Source of the DNA: JAJPIG01 sp035504735
Lineage (GTDB): Bacteria > Desulfobacterota > Binatia > Binatales > Binataceae
Length of the DNA: 64,000 bases
Reading direction: 5' to 3'
Assembly: GCA_035504735.1 (NCBI GenBank)
Contig: DATJRJ010000129.1
Location: forward strand, 7,708 to 71,707
Numbering within the stretch: position 1 is the first letter of the stretch; every line of letters begins with the position of its first letter. Position numbers and translations under genes: made by a program. A model generated the notes under the pieces. That model made no database searches and was not told the DNA's origin. It was given only the letters and a program-made list of their open reading frames with translations. Shown here piece by piece: positions 51,545 to 59,771 of the stretch.

Positions 51545-51663
51545 CTGCCGGCCCCGCGCTGATGGCAGCCCCGTGCTAGATGACAGGCGCGCCGGGATGT
51601 GGATTCCCACGCTCTGCCGCCGCTTGAGTAGCTCGCTCGAAAACTCCATTCTGTAGCGAGGCC

Positions 51664-53547
51664 ATGGAGCAACGTCTGATTCATATTCTGCCCGAGCAGA
51701 TCGCGAGCCAGATTGCCGCCGGCGAGGTGGTCGAACGGCCGGCCTCGGCGGTCAAGGAGCTGGTCGAGAATGCGCTCGATGCGGGCGCGCGCTCGATCAG
51801 CGTCGAGGTCGAGAGCGGCGGCCAGAAACTGATCGCGGTGAGCGACGATGGCGTCGGGATGAGCCGCGAGGATGCGATTCTCTCGCTTCGCCGCCATGCT
51901 ACTTCCAAGATTCGCGACGCTGCCGACCTGAGCACGATTCGGACGCTGGGCTTTCGCGGCGAGGCGCTGGCCGCAATCGCGAGCGTCTCGCGCCTGACGC
52001 TCAAGACCCGCCGGGCCTCTGCCGCCCACGCTATCGAGTTGCAGCTAGATGGCGGCGAGCTCGGCGCCGCGGCCGAATGCGCATTGGCGCCGGGCACGCG
52101 GATCGAAGTGCGCGAGCTGTTTTTCAACACCCCGGCGCGACTCAAGTTCCTGAAGACCCAGCCGACCGAACAGGCCGCGATCACCGAGGCGATTCAGCGC
52201 CTGGCTCTGGCCAACCATGCGGTCGCCTTGCGGCTCGCCGCCGACGGCCGCGTCATCTATGACCTGCCGCGCGCCGGCTCCCTGCTGGAGCGCTTCCGCC
52301 AGCTCTTCGGCGATCGGCTGGCGGCCGGAATGCTGCCGTTCGAGCTGGTCCGCGACGGCGCGCGCGCCCATGGCCTCGCCGCTCAGAGCCAGAGCTCGTT
52401 TCCGAGTCCGCGGATGGTCTTCAGCTTCGTGAATCTCCGCGCGGTGCGCGATCGGATGCTGCTGCGGACCGTCGCCCAGGCCTATCAGACCCTGCTGCCG
52501 CGCGGCCGTCATCCGGCGGTCGCGTTGTTCGTCGAGCTCAGGCCCGAGCAGGTTGACGTCAATGTCCATCCGATGAAGACCGAGGTGCGGTTTCGGAACT
52601 CCGGCGCGGTCTTCGAGCTCTGCTACACGGCGCTCCGCGATCGATTGTCGGATCAGCGCGCTGCGGATATGCGCGAGAGCGCTGCCGGCGGGGTCGTGCT
52701 CGCCACGGCCGGTCATCTGGCGGCAGCCGACGCCGGCGGCTTCGCGCCCGCGCCGCTCGCCGAGCCGGGCCAATCCGCAATCGCGGCCTCGGCCCCAGAC
52801 GCGCGCACTGCAACCGAGCCGCGGGCCTTGCGGCTGGTGCCTGACTCGGGGGGCGCGCGCCGGCCGCTGCAGCCGCCGCTCGGTCTCGGCTACAGCGACA
52901 CCCTGCGCGAGGCCTTTGCGCGCGCGACGCCGGGTAGCGGCGCAGGCGATCGCGGCGTCGGAATCCCGCAATATTCGAGTTTGAAAATCATCGGCCAGCT
53001 CTTCGCCGGCTATCTCGCGCTCGAAGGGCCCGAGGGTTTCATCCTGGTCGATCAACATGCCGCCCATGAGCGCGTGACCTTCGAGAAGTTGCGCGCGCAG
53101 ATGCGCGCGGGCGGCGTGCGGGTGCAGGCGTTGCTGGCGCCGGCCACGCTGGAGCTCAATCCGGCACGAGCCGGATTGATCCAGGCCTCGCTCGCCGAGC
53201 TCGGCGCGCTGGGCTTCGATCTCGAAGCCTTTGGCGTGGCGACCGTGCTGCTCAAAGGGGCGCCGGCAGTGTTCGGGGCCGGCAGCGGCGTCAAACTCTT
53301 GTCCGATATGATCGAAAGCCTGGGCGATTCGGGACTCCGCGCCGGGGGCGCCGACGGGTTCGAGGATTGGCTCAAACAGCTCGCCTGCCACGGCTCGATT
53401 CGGGTCGGGCGGCTCCTGGAGCGGGCCGAGATCAGCGCGCTGCTGGCCGAGCTCGACCGCACCGAGTTCAAGAGCAACTGCCCGCACGGCCGGCCGGTTC
53501 ATATCCAGTTCGGCCGCAGCCAGATCGAACGGATGTTCCGCCGCTAG
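51664..53547 (+). CDS. mutL: DNA mismatch repair protein MutL
   Basis: 627 residues. The GHKL ATPase N terminus has IAAGEVVERPASAVKELVEN, DDGVGMSRED, RHATSKI and TLGFRGEALAAIASVS. A Pro/Ala-rich linker covers about 340-435. The C-terminal domain keeps the metal-dependent nicking-endonuclease motif as DQHAAHERVTFE, plus ACHGSIRVG and CPHGRPVHIQF. This MutL therefore probably nicks DNA, as in bacteria lacking MutH. No mutS lies in the window. miaA follows by 19 bases. Confidence 0.96.
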   Translation: MEQRLIHILPEQIASQIAAGEVVERPASAVKELVENALDAGARSISVEVESGGQKLIAVSDDGVGMSREDAILSLRRHATSKIRDAADLSTIRTLGFRGEALAAIASVSRLTLKTRRASAAHAIELQLDGGELGAAAECALAPGTRIEVRELFFNTPARLKFLKTQPTEQAAITEAIQRLALANHAVALRLAADGRVIYDLPRAGSLLERFRQLFGDRLAAGMLPFELVRDGARAHGLAAQSQSSFPSPRMVFSFVNLRAVRDRMLLRTVAQAYQTLLPRGRHPAVALFVELRPEQVDVNVHPMKTEVRFRNSGAVFELCYTALRDRLSDQRAADMRESAAGGVVLATAGHLAAADAGGFAPAPLAEPGQSAIAASAPDARTATEPRALRLVPDSGGARRPLQPPLGLGYSDTLREAFARATPGSGAGDRGVGIPQYSSLKIIGQLFAGYLALEGPEGFILVDQHAAHERVTFEKLRAQMRAGGVRVQALLAPATLELNPARAGLIQASLAELGALGFDLEAFGVATVLLKGAPAVFGAGSGVKLLSDMIESLGDSGLRAGGADGFEDWLKQLACHGSIRVGRLLERAEISALLAELDRTEFKSNCPHGRPVHIQFGRSQIERMFRR

Positions 53548-53566
53548 CTTGCGCCGTGTAATTCCG

Positions 53567-54547
53567 ATGAGCCAAAGAGGGAATTTTCGCGAGCGAGTCG
53601 GCTTTATCGTTGGACCGACCGGCTCGGGCAAGTCAGCGCTCGCGATTGAAATCGCCGCGCGGCTGGGCGCCGAAATCGTCAACGGTGATTCGCGGCTGTT
53701 CTATCGCGGCCTCGATATCGGCACTGCCAAGCCGGATGCCGCGGCGCGCGCCCGCGTACCGCATCATCTGATCGACATCTGCGCTCCGGACGCGGCGATC
53801 GACGCCGCCCGTTTCGCCGCCCTCGCACGCCTCGCGATCGACGACATCGCACGGCGCGGGAAGCATGCACTGGTGGTGGGCGGCAGCGGGCTCTATCTGC
53901 GCGCGCTCCAGCATGGATTATGCGCCGGACCGGCCGCCTCGCCGGAGCTGCGTCGAAGCTTGCGCGAGCAGGCTGCCGCAGGTGGCGCGGCCGAGCTGCA
54001 TCGCGAGCTCAGCCGGGTCGACGCCGCCGCGGCGGCGCGGATTGGATGCCGCGATCTGCCGCGCATCGTGCGCGCGCTCGAAGTCTTCCGGCTGAGCGGC
54101 GAGCCGCTCAGCGACCGCCAGCGCCGCCACGGCTTTTCCGAGCATCACTACGACGCGCTGATGATCGGCCTCGCGCTCGAGCGCCCGGTGCTCTACCGGA
54201 AACTCGATGAACGGTTCGAAGCGATGATCGCGGCCGGGCTGGTCGGCGAAGTCCGCACGCTGCTCGATGGGGGTTACCGACCCGATCGGCCGCCCCTTAG
54301 CACTATCGGCTACCGCGAGATCGCGGCCCATCTGCGCGGCGAACTGACGCTGGCGGAAGCGGCGACCGCGGCCCGACGCGCGACCCGCCATCTGGCCAAG
54401 CGCCAGCTCACCTGGTTTCGCTCCGAGCCGGAGATTGTCTGGCTCGACGCCGCACGCGCTGACCAGCAGGCGTTTGCGATGTGCGCGGAGTTTTTCGCGG
54501 GCCGCGGTCCGACGCCACACGCATCACAACATGACGCCACCACCTGA
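53567..54547 (+). CDS. miaA: tRNA dimethylallyltransferase
   Basis: 326 residues from ATG at 53567. The P-loop GPTGSGKSALA, NGDSRLFYRGLDIGTAKPD, HHLIDI and VVGGSGLYLRAL are the MiaA signatures; TIGYREIAAHL and RRATRHLAKRQLTWFR end the catalytic core. It adds a dimethylallyl group to A37 of tRNAs reading UNN codons. SRLFYRGL replaces the usual SMQVYRGL, a mild variation near the tRNA site. The mutL-miaA linkage is common. Confidence 0.95.
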   Translation: MSQRGNFRERVGFIVGPTGSGKSALAIEIAARLGAEIVNGDSRLFYRGLDIGTAKPDAAARARVPHHLIDICAPDAAIDAARFAALARLAIDDIARRGKHALVVGGSGLYLRALQHGLCAGPAASPELRRSLREQAAAGGAAELHRELSRVDAAAAARIGCRDLPRIVRALEVFRLSGEPLSDRQRRHGFSEHHYDALMIGLALERPVLYRKLDERFEAMIAAGLVGEVRTLLDGGYRPDRPPLSTIGYREIAAHLRGELTLAEAATAARRATRHLAKRQLTWFRSEPEIVWLDAARADQQAFAMCAEFFAGRGPTPHASQHDATT

Positions 54548-54569
54548 CCACCAACCGCCCGGAGCGAGC

Positions 54570-55520
54570 ATGGAATTTCCGCAGCCCGACCTTGAAGCGC
54601 AAATCGAATTGCTCCAGGCGCGGTTCAAGGCGGCGCGTTCGGCGCGCGAACGGGCGGCGCTGAGCGCCGAGCGGCATCAAGTCGAGCGCAAATGGGCCGC
54701 GAGCCTGAGCGCTATCGATCGGGTCAGGGTGGCGCGCAATCCGGCCCGGCCGCAGACCCTCGACTACGTGGAAGCTCTGTGCGGCGATTTTATCGAGCTT
54801 CACGGCGATCGGCGCTTTGCCGATGATGGCGCGATCGTCGCCGGGTTCGGCTATTTCCTGAAGCGCCCGGTCGCGATCGTCGGCCATCAGCGCGGCCGTT
54901 CCACCCGCGAGCGGCTGGAGCGCAACTTCGGCAAGCCGCGTCCCGAGGGTTATCGCAAGGCGGCCCGGCTCTACGAGCTCGCCGATCGCTTCAATCTGCC
55001 GCTGATCACTTTTGTCGATACCCAGGGTGCCGATCCCGGAGTCGGCGCCGAGGAGCGTGGGCAGGCCGAGGCGATCGCGCGCAACCTGGAGCTGATGGGC
55101 CGCCTGGGCGTACCGATAATCAATTGCGTGATCGGCGAAGGCGGTTCGGGCGGCGCGCTCGCGCTGGGCGTCGCCAACGCGATCCTGATGCAGGCATACG
55201 CGTCCTACTCGGTGATCACGCCCGAAGGATGTGCAGCAATTCTATGGCGGGCAGACGGACCCGAGAAGGTCGCAGTGGCGGCGGCGGCGCTCAAGCTGTC
55301 GGCGCCCGACCTGCTGGCGGCCGGGATTATCGATGAGATCGTGCCGGAGCCGGCCGGCGGCGCGCATCGCGATCCCGCGGCTGCCGCCAAGGCGCTAAGC
55401 AAAACTCTGCGCAAACATCTGGAGCGCCTGCTCAAGCTGAACGCGAGCGATTTACGCAAGCATCGCGAGCGCAAGTTCGCCGCGATCGGCAGCGCCTTCC
55501 TCGAAAGAGCGGGGTCGTAA
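54570..55520 (+). CDS. accA: Acetyl-CoA carboxylase carboxyltransferase subunit alpha
   Basis: 316 residues from ATG at 54570, with GGAG six bases upstream; this start matches the length and MEFPQPDLEAQIELLQARF opening of known AccA. IELHGDRRFADDGAIVAGFG, HQRGRSTRERLERNFG, PLITFVDTQGADPGVGAEER, GEGGSGGALALGVANAI and YSVITPEGCAAILWR are diagnostic. It makes malonyl-CoA together with AccD, which is not in the window. An upstream ATG at 54531 is possible. Confidence 0.95.
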   Translation: MEFPQPDLEAQIELLQARFKAARSARERAALSAERHQVERKWAASLSAIDRVRVARNPARPQTLDYVEALCGDFIELHGDRRFADDGAIVAGFGYFLKRPVAIVGHQRGRSTRERLERNFGKPRPEGYRKAARLYELADRFNLPLITFVDTQGADPGVGAEERGQAEAIARNLELMGRLGVPIINCVIGEGGSGGALALGVANAILMQAYASYSVITPEGCAAILWRADGPEKVAVAAAALKLSAPDLLAAGIIDEIVPEPAGGAHRDPAAAAKALSKTLRKHLERLLKLNASDLRKHRERKFAAIGSAFLERAGS

Positions 55521-55549
55521 GACCGCCATCCTGGTTGAGGCATCGATCC

Positions 55550-55738
55550 GTGAAAGCGGATGAAGCGCGCAGGATGATGGGCTGGACCAGGGTAATAGGC
55601 GCGCTTTGGTTTATCGTTGCCGCGGTCATCGCCGCAACCTTGGCGAGGATCCAGCATCGTTATTTCCTCGCCCTGATCGCTCTCACGGCCGGCGCACCGG
55701 GCCTGATCGCCGGGCTCACGGCCCGGCCACAACGTTAG
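55550..55738 (+). CDS. Small two-helix membrane protein, hypothetical
   Basis: 62 residues from GTG at 55550. Two hydrophobic segments (VIGALWFIVAAVIAATLARI and YFLALIALTAGAPGLIAGLT) are separated by a short basic loop (RIQHRYF). There is no recognised family and only a weak ribosome site. It fills most of the 264 bases between accA and pheA on the same strand, which favours a real small gene. Chance remains possible. Confidence 0.42.
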   Translation: MKADEARRMMGWTRVIGALWFIVAAVIAATLARIQHRYFLALIALTAGAPGLIAGLTARPQR

Positions 55739-55784
55739 ATGCGCTCGCCCCGCCGGTTGCATCGGACAGCCTGATCGAATAGCG

Positions 55785-56912
55785 ATGGGCTCCGAAATGC
55801 GCGCGGCGGCTGACAAGAAAACCTCGGCGCCTGCGGCTTCAATCGAGCATCTGAGGGCGCGAATCGACCAGCTCAACCGGGAACTCGTGCGCCTGATTTC
55901 GGAGCGGGCTGAAGTGGCGCGCGCGATCGGTCGGCTCAAGCCGCCGGCGCCCGGCGCGGTTTATCAACCCGCGCGCGAACGCCAGGTGCTCGACCAGGTC
56001 GTGGCGCTCAATAGCGGACCGCTTGGCAGCGCCCAGCTCAGGCGAATTTTCGTCGAGATAATCTCGGCCTGCCGCGCCCTGGAGCATCCGATTCGCGTCG
56101 CCTTTCTGGGCCCCGAGCATACCTACTCGCACGAGGCGGCCCGCGAGCATTTCGGCTCGAGCGTGGAGTTCGATCCGCAGCCCACCATCGCCGCAGTCTT
56201 CAACGCGCTCGAGACCGATCGCGCGGATTTCAGCGTGGTGCCGGTCGAGAATTCGACCGACGGCTCGGTCACGCTCACGCTCGACCTGTTGATCGACACG
56301 CCGCTGGTGATTATCGGCGAGATTCTGATTCCGATTCGGCACGCATTGATGTCGCGCGACGGCGATCGCGCCGCGATCCGCAAAATCGTCGCCCATCAAC
56401 AATCGCTCGGCCAGTGCCGGGCCTATCTGGCCGCGAATTTCCCGAGCTGCGAGCTCGAGGCGATGGTCTCGAATGCGGCAGCGGCGCAGCGCGCGGCCAG
56501 GGAGCCGGCGCTGGCCGCGATCGCTTCGAGCGCCGCCGGCGAGGCCTACGGGCTCAAGCTGATCGCCGAAAATATCCAGGACCAGTCGCACAATACGACG
56601 CGCTTCCTGGTGATGGGTAAGAATCCGGCCGGACCGAGCGGCGCCGACAAGACCACGGTGCTGTTCGCGGTCAGCGACAAGGTCGGCGCGTTGCACGAGG
56701 TGTTGAGCCTGTTCGCACGCGCGCGGATCAATATCACCAAAATTGAATCGCGCCCGATGCGCTCGCGGCCGTGGGAGTATCTGTTCTTTATTGATCTGAG
56801 CGGCCATCGTGCCGACCCGCGCGTGCGCCGCGCGCTGAAGGCGCTGGAGCGGGTAACGCTTTTTTCCAAGGTGCTGGGATCGTATCCTGAAGGAAGGCCG
56901 GCCGGCGTCTAG
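55785..56912 (+). CDS. pheA: Bifunctional chorismate mutase/prephenate dehydratase
   Basis: 375 residues. Residues about 20-105 are the AroQ chorismate mutase helix bundle (IDQLNRELVRLISERAEVAR, YQPARERQVL). Residues about 108-285 are prephenate dehydratase (FLGPEHTYSHEAAREHFGSS, PVENSTDGSVTLTLDLL, NTTRFLVMG), with the usual catalytic Thr in the last segment. Residues about 295-370 are an ACT domain (ITKIESRPMRSRPWEYLFFI) for feedback by phenylalanine. First gene of an aromatic amino acid run. Confidence 0.95.
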   Translation: MGSEMRAAADKKTSAPAASIEHLRARIDQLNRELVRLISERAEVARAIGRLKPPAPGAVYQPARERQVLDQVVALNSGPLGSAQLRRIFVEIISACRALEHPIRVAFLGPEHTYSHEAAREHFGSSVEFDPQPTIAAVFNALETDRADFSVVPVENSTDGSVTLTLDLLIDTPLVIIGEILIPIRHALMSRDGDRAAIRKIVAHQQSLGQCRAYLAANFPSCELEAMVSNAAAAQRAAREPALAAIASSAAGEAYGLKLIAENIQDQSHNTTRFLVMGKNPAGPSGADKTTVLFAVSDKVGALHEVLSLFARARINITKIESRPMRSRPWEYLFFIDLSGHRADPRVRRALKALERVTLFSKVLGSYPEGRPAGV

Positions 56913-56926
56913 CCGGGACGGCCGGA

Positions 56927-58027
56927 GTGGTCTTGGTCAAAGCGGAAGATCTGGTTCTGCCCGGGGTCGCAGCTATTCATCCTTACGAGCCCGGTAAACC
57001 GATTGAAGAGGTCGAGCGCGAACTCGGAATCGGCGAGGCGGTGAAGCTCGCCTCGAACGAAAATCCGCTTGGCCCTTCGCCCAAGGCCATAGACGCGATC
57101 ATCAAGGCGCTGCCGGAGCTAAACCGTTATCCGGACGGCGGCGCCTGGGTGCTGCGTCATAAGATCGCGGCCCGTCATCGGGTCGCGCCCGATCAGGTCT
57201 TTATCGCCTCGGGTTCGGTCGAGGTGCTGAACCTCTTGAGTTTTCTCATGTTGCGGCCGGGGCTCAATGCGATCTATCCGGAGCATTGCTTCGCGATCTA
57301 TCCGCTGGCGACCGCGGCCGCGGGCGGCACGGGACGCGCGGTGCCGGTGCGCGACGGCTTCTACTTCGATCTCGAGCGGGTCGCGGATGCAATCGACGAG
57401 CATACGCGGATCGTGTTCCTGGATAATCCGAACAATCCCAGCGGCACCATCTTCCGGCGCGCCGCATGGGAACGCTTCCTCGCGCGCGTCCCCGAGCGGG
57501 TGGTGATCGTCGCCGATGAGGCCTACTCGGAGTTCGTGCGCGATCCCGATTATCCCGATTCGCTCAAGTACCACGCGGCGGATCGGATGATCGTGACGAT
57601 GCGCACCTTCTCGAAAATTTTCGGACTGGCGGGCTTGCGGGTCGGTTACGCGGTGGCGCGTCCGGATCTCGTCACGCTGCTCAACAAGGTGCGCCAGCCG
57701 TTCAACGTCACCTCGCTCGGGCAGCTCGCTGCGGCGGCCGGGATGGACGACCATGAGCATGTGCGCCGCACGCTCGAAGTCAACGCGCGTGGTATCGAGT
57801 ATCTCGAGGGCGAGTTCCGCCGCCTCGGGATCGGCTACGTGCCGACCCAGGCGAATTTCATCCTGGCTGACGTCGCCGATGGACAGGCGGTGTTCGAGAA
57901 GCTGATGCGCGAGGGCGTGATCGTGCGGCCGATGGGCGGCTACAATTTTCCGCGCCACGTGAGAATCAGCGTCGGTACGGCGGAGGAGAATCGCCGTCTG
58001 GTCGAGGCGCTGGCGAAGGTGCTTTGA
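56927..58027 (+). CDS. hisC: Histidinol-phosphate/aromatic aminotransferase HisC-like
   Basis: 366-residue class I/II PLP aminotransferase. VKLASNENPLGPSPKAI, ASGSVEVLNLLSFL, LDNPNNPSGTIFRR, IVADEAYSEFV and MRTFSKIFGLAGLRVGYAV (PLP lysine) match HisC. Located between pheA and tyrA, it may act mainly as the phenylalanine/tyrosine aminotransferase, as broad HisC paralogues do elsewhere. Start GTG at 56927; TTG at 56933 has a better-spaced GGAG. There are no other his genes here. Confidence 0.88.
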   Translation: MVLVKAEDLVLPGVAAIHPYEPGKPIEEVERELGIGEAVKLASNENPLGPSPKAIDAIIKALPELNRYPDGGAWVLRHKIAARHRVAPDQVFIASGSVEVLNLLSFLMLRPGLNAIYPEHCFAIYPLATAAAGGTGRAVPVRDGFYFDLERVADAIDEHTRIVFLDNPNNPSGTIFRRAAWERFLARVPERVVIVADEAYSEFVRDPDYPDSLKYHAADRMIVTMRTFSKIFGLAGLRVGYAVARPDLVTLLNKVRQPFNVTSLGQLAAAAGMDDHEHVRRTLEVNARGIEYLEGEFRRLGIGYVPTQANFILADVADGQAVFEKLMREGVIVRPMGGYNFPRHVRISVGTAEENRRLVEALAKVL

Positions 58028-58138
58028 AATTTCTTGTCCCGGCCGCCTTTTATCCGGCGCGCGCCGCAAATACTCTGTGTTATATCCGTGGCTGTGTAGC
58101 TCCCTTCAGCGCGAGTAGTTGATGATACGGCGCACCCG

Positions 58139-59005
58139 ATGACCGTGCTGTTCAAACAAATTACGATCTGCGGAGTCGGCCTGATTGGCGGCTCACTCGC
58201 GCTGGTGGCGCGCCAGTCCGGACTGGCCGGGAAGATAGTCGGCTTGGGACGGAGCGTTGAAAACCTGGAGCTGGCTCGCGTGCGCGGGATTATCGACGTC
58301 GGCACGCGCGATCCGATCGCGGCGGCGCGCGACGCGAACCTGGTGATGCTGGCGACGCCGATCCGGGCCATGCCGGCGACGCTGCGCGCGCTGCGGCCGG
58401 CGCTGCCGCCGGACGCGATCGTCACCGATGTCGGCAGCGTCAAGCAATGGGTGATTGAGCAACTCGAGCCCGAGCTGGGTCCGCAGATGGCGCTGGTCGC
58501 GGCCCATCCGATCGCCGGCAAAGAGACTACCGGCGCCGGCGCGGCCGATGCCGCATTGTTCCGCGGGCATCGCGTGATCATTACGCCCTCGGCGCGCAGC
58601 ACGCCCGCGGCGGTCGAACAGATCGAAACGCTCTGGAAGGCGACTGGTGCGCGCGTCAGCCGGATGGCGCCCGCGATTCACGATCGGCTGCTGGCCCGCG
58701 CCAGCCATCTGCCGCAAATCGTCGCGAGTACGCTGGCGGCGGCGCTGGATGATGATGCGCGGATCGACGGCGTGCGGGCGGCTGATTACGGCGCGGGCGG
58801 ATTGCACGACACGACTCGGATCGCGGCTTCGTCGCCGGAAATCTGGATCGATATCTGCCTGACCAATCGCGCGGCGATTATCGAGGCGCTGGCCGGCTTT
58901 CGCGGCATCCTCGAGGAGTTTGCCGGCTGCCTCGAAAAGCGCGACGAAGCCGGACTGAAAAAAATCTTCGAGCGCGGGCGCACGATGCGCAAGGGGCTCG
59001 CCTGA
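58139..59005 (+). CDS. tyrA: Prephenate dehydrogenase
   Basis: 288 residues. ITICGVGLIGGSLALVARQSG is the NAD site, VTDVGSVKQWVIE and AAHPIAGKETTGAGAADAAL hold the catalytic His and substrate contacts, and LARASHLPQIVASTLAAAL the second signature. No chorismate mutase or ACT domain is attached. The stop overlaps the cmk ATG in TGATG. A 111-base gap before it shows nothing recognisable. Confidence 0.93.
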   Translation: MTVLFKQITICGVGLIGGSLALVARQSGLAGKIVGLGRSVENLELARVRGIIDVGTRDPIAAARDANLVMLATPIRAMPATLRALRPALPPDAIVTDVGSVKQWVIEQLEPELGPQMALVAAHPIAGKETTGAGAADAALFRGHRVIITPSARSTPAAVEQIETLWKATGARVSRMAPAIHDRLLARASHLPQIVASTLAAALDDDARIDGVRAADYGAGGLHDTTRIAASSPEIWIDICLTNRAAIIEALAGFRGILEEFAGCLEKRDEAGLKKIFERGRTMRKGLA

Positions 59006-59697
59006 TGCCGGCAGCGAGCAGTGCGCGGGCGCGGCCGATTGTCGCTATCGACGGGCCGGTCGGGGCCGGCAAGTCAACCGTGGCGCGCGGTCTCGCCCAG
59101 GCGCTCGGCTTCTCGTACGTGAACACCGGCGCGATGTATCGGGCGGTGGCGCTGGCGGCGCGCAATCTCGGGATCGCACCCGACGATCCGCAGCTCGCGT
59201 CGCGGCTCGCGCGGCTATTGCGCGCGATCAGGATTTCATTCGCCGGCGATCGCCTGCTGCTCGATGGCCATGACGTGAGCGGCGAACTCAACGCCCCGGA
59301 GATCGGCGATCTCGCCTCGCAGTTCTCGACCCTGCAGGTGGTGCGCGACGCGATGCGCGACTTGCAGCGCCAGGCCGGCGCGGCGGGCGGCGTGGTGATG
59401 GAGGGGCGCGATATCGGCACCGCGATCTTTCCCGACGCCGAGTTCAAGTTCTTTCTCGATGCCGACGTCACGGTGCGCGCGCGGCGGCGTCACGCCGAGC
59501 TCGTCGCCAAAGGCGTTGAAATCGCTTTCGACGAAGTGTTGGCGCAACTTCGCGAACGCGACCATCGCGACCGCGGACGTGAACTGGCACCGCTGCGCCA
59601 GGCGTCCGACGCGATGTCGGTCGATGCGAGCATGCTCAGCGCCGATCAGGTGGTTAAGTTGATGAAGCAACGGATCGAGAGTGAATCGCGCCAGTAA
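59005..59697 (+). CDS. cmk: Cytidylate kinase
   Basis: 230 residues. IDGPVGAGKSTVARGLAQAL is the P-loop, YVNTGAMYRAVALAA the CMP-site segment, GVVMEGRDIGTAIFPDAEFK and FFLDADVTVRARRRHAEL complete the fold. In many relatives aroA precedes cmk, but here tyrA joins it directly with one base of overlap. rpsA follows after 74 bases. Confidence 0.95.
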   Translation: MPAASSARARPIVAIDGPVGAGKSTVARGLAQALGFSYVNTGAMYRAVALAARNLGIAPDDPQLASRLARLLRAIRISFAGDRLLLDGHDVSGELNAPEIGDLASQFSTLQVVRDAMRDLQRQAGAAGGVVMEGRDIGTAIFPDAEFKFFLDADVTVRARRRHAELVAKGVEIAFDEVLAQLRERDHRDRGRELAPLRQASDAMSVDASMLSADQVVKLMKQRIESESRQ

Positions 59698-59771
59698 AGG
59701 CCTTGCAACCCTGCTAGACTGGTTGTAAGGATTCCTCATAGCCTCGAAGTTCTCGCGGAAGGTCCCACTAA

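Noticed and set aside
52045..53682. Minus-strand open frame of 545 codons opposite mutL
   Set aside because: Antisense to well-conserved MutL motifs; low-complexity Arg/Ala/Gln-rich product without homology signs.
59702..59730. TTGCAA-17-TAAGGA as an rpsA promoter
   Set aside because: The -10 matches the consensus at only two of six positions; too weak to annotate.
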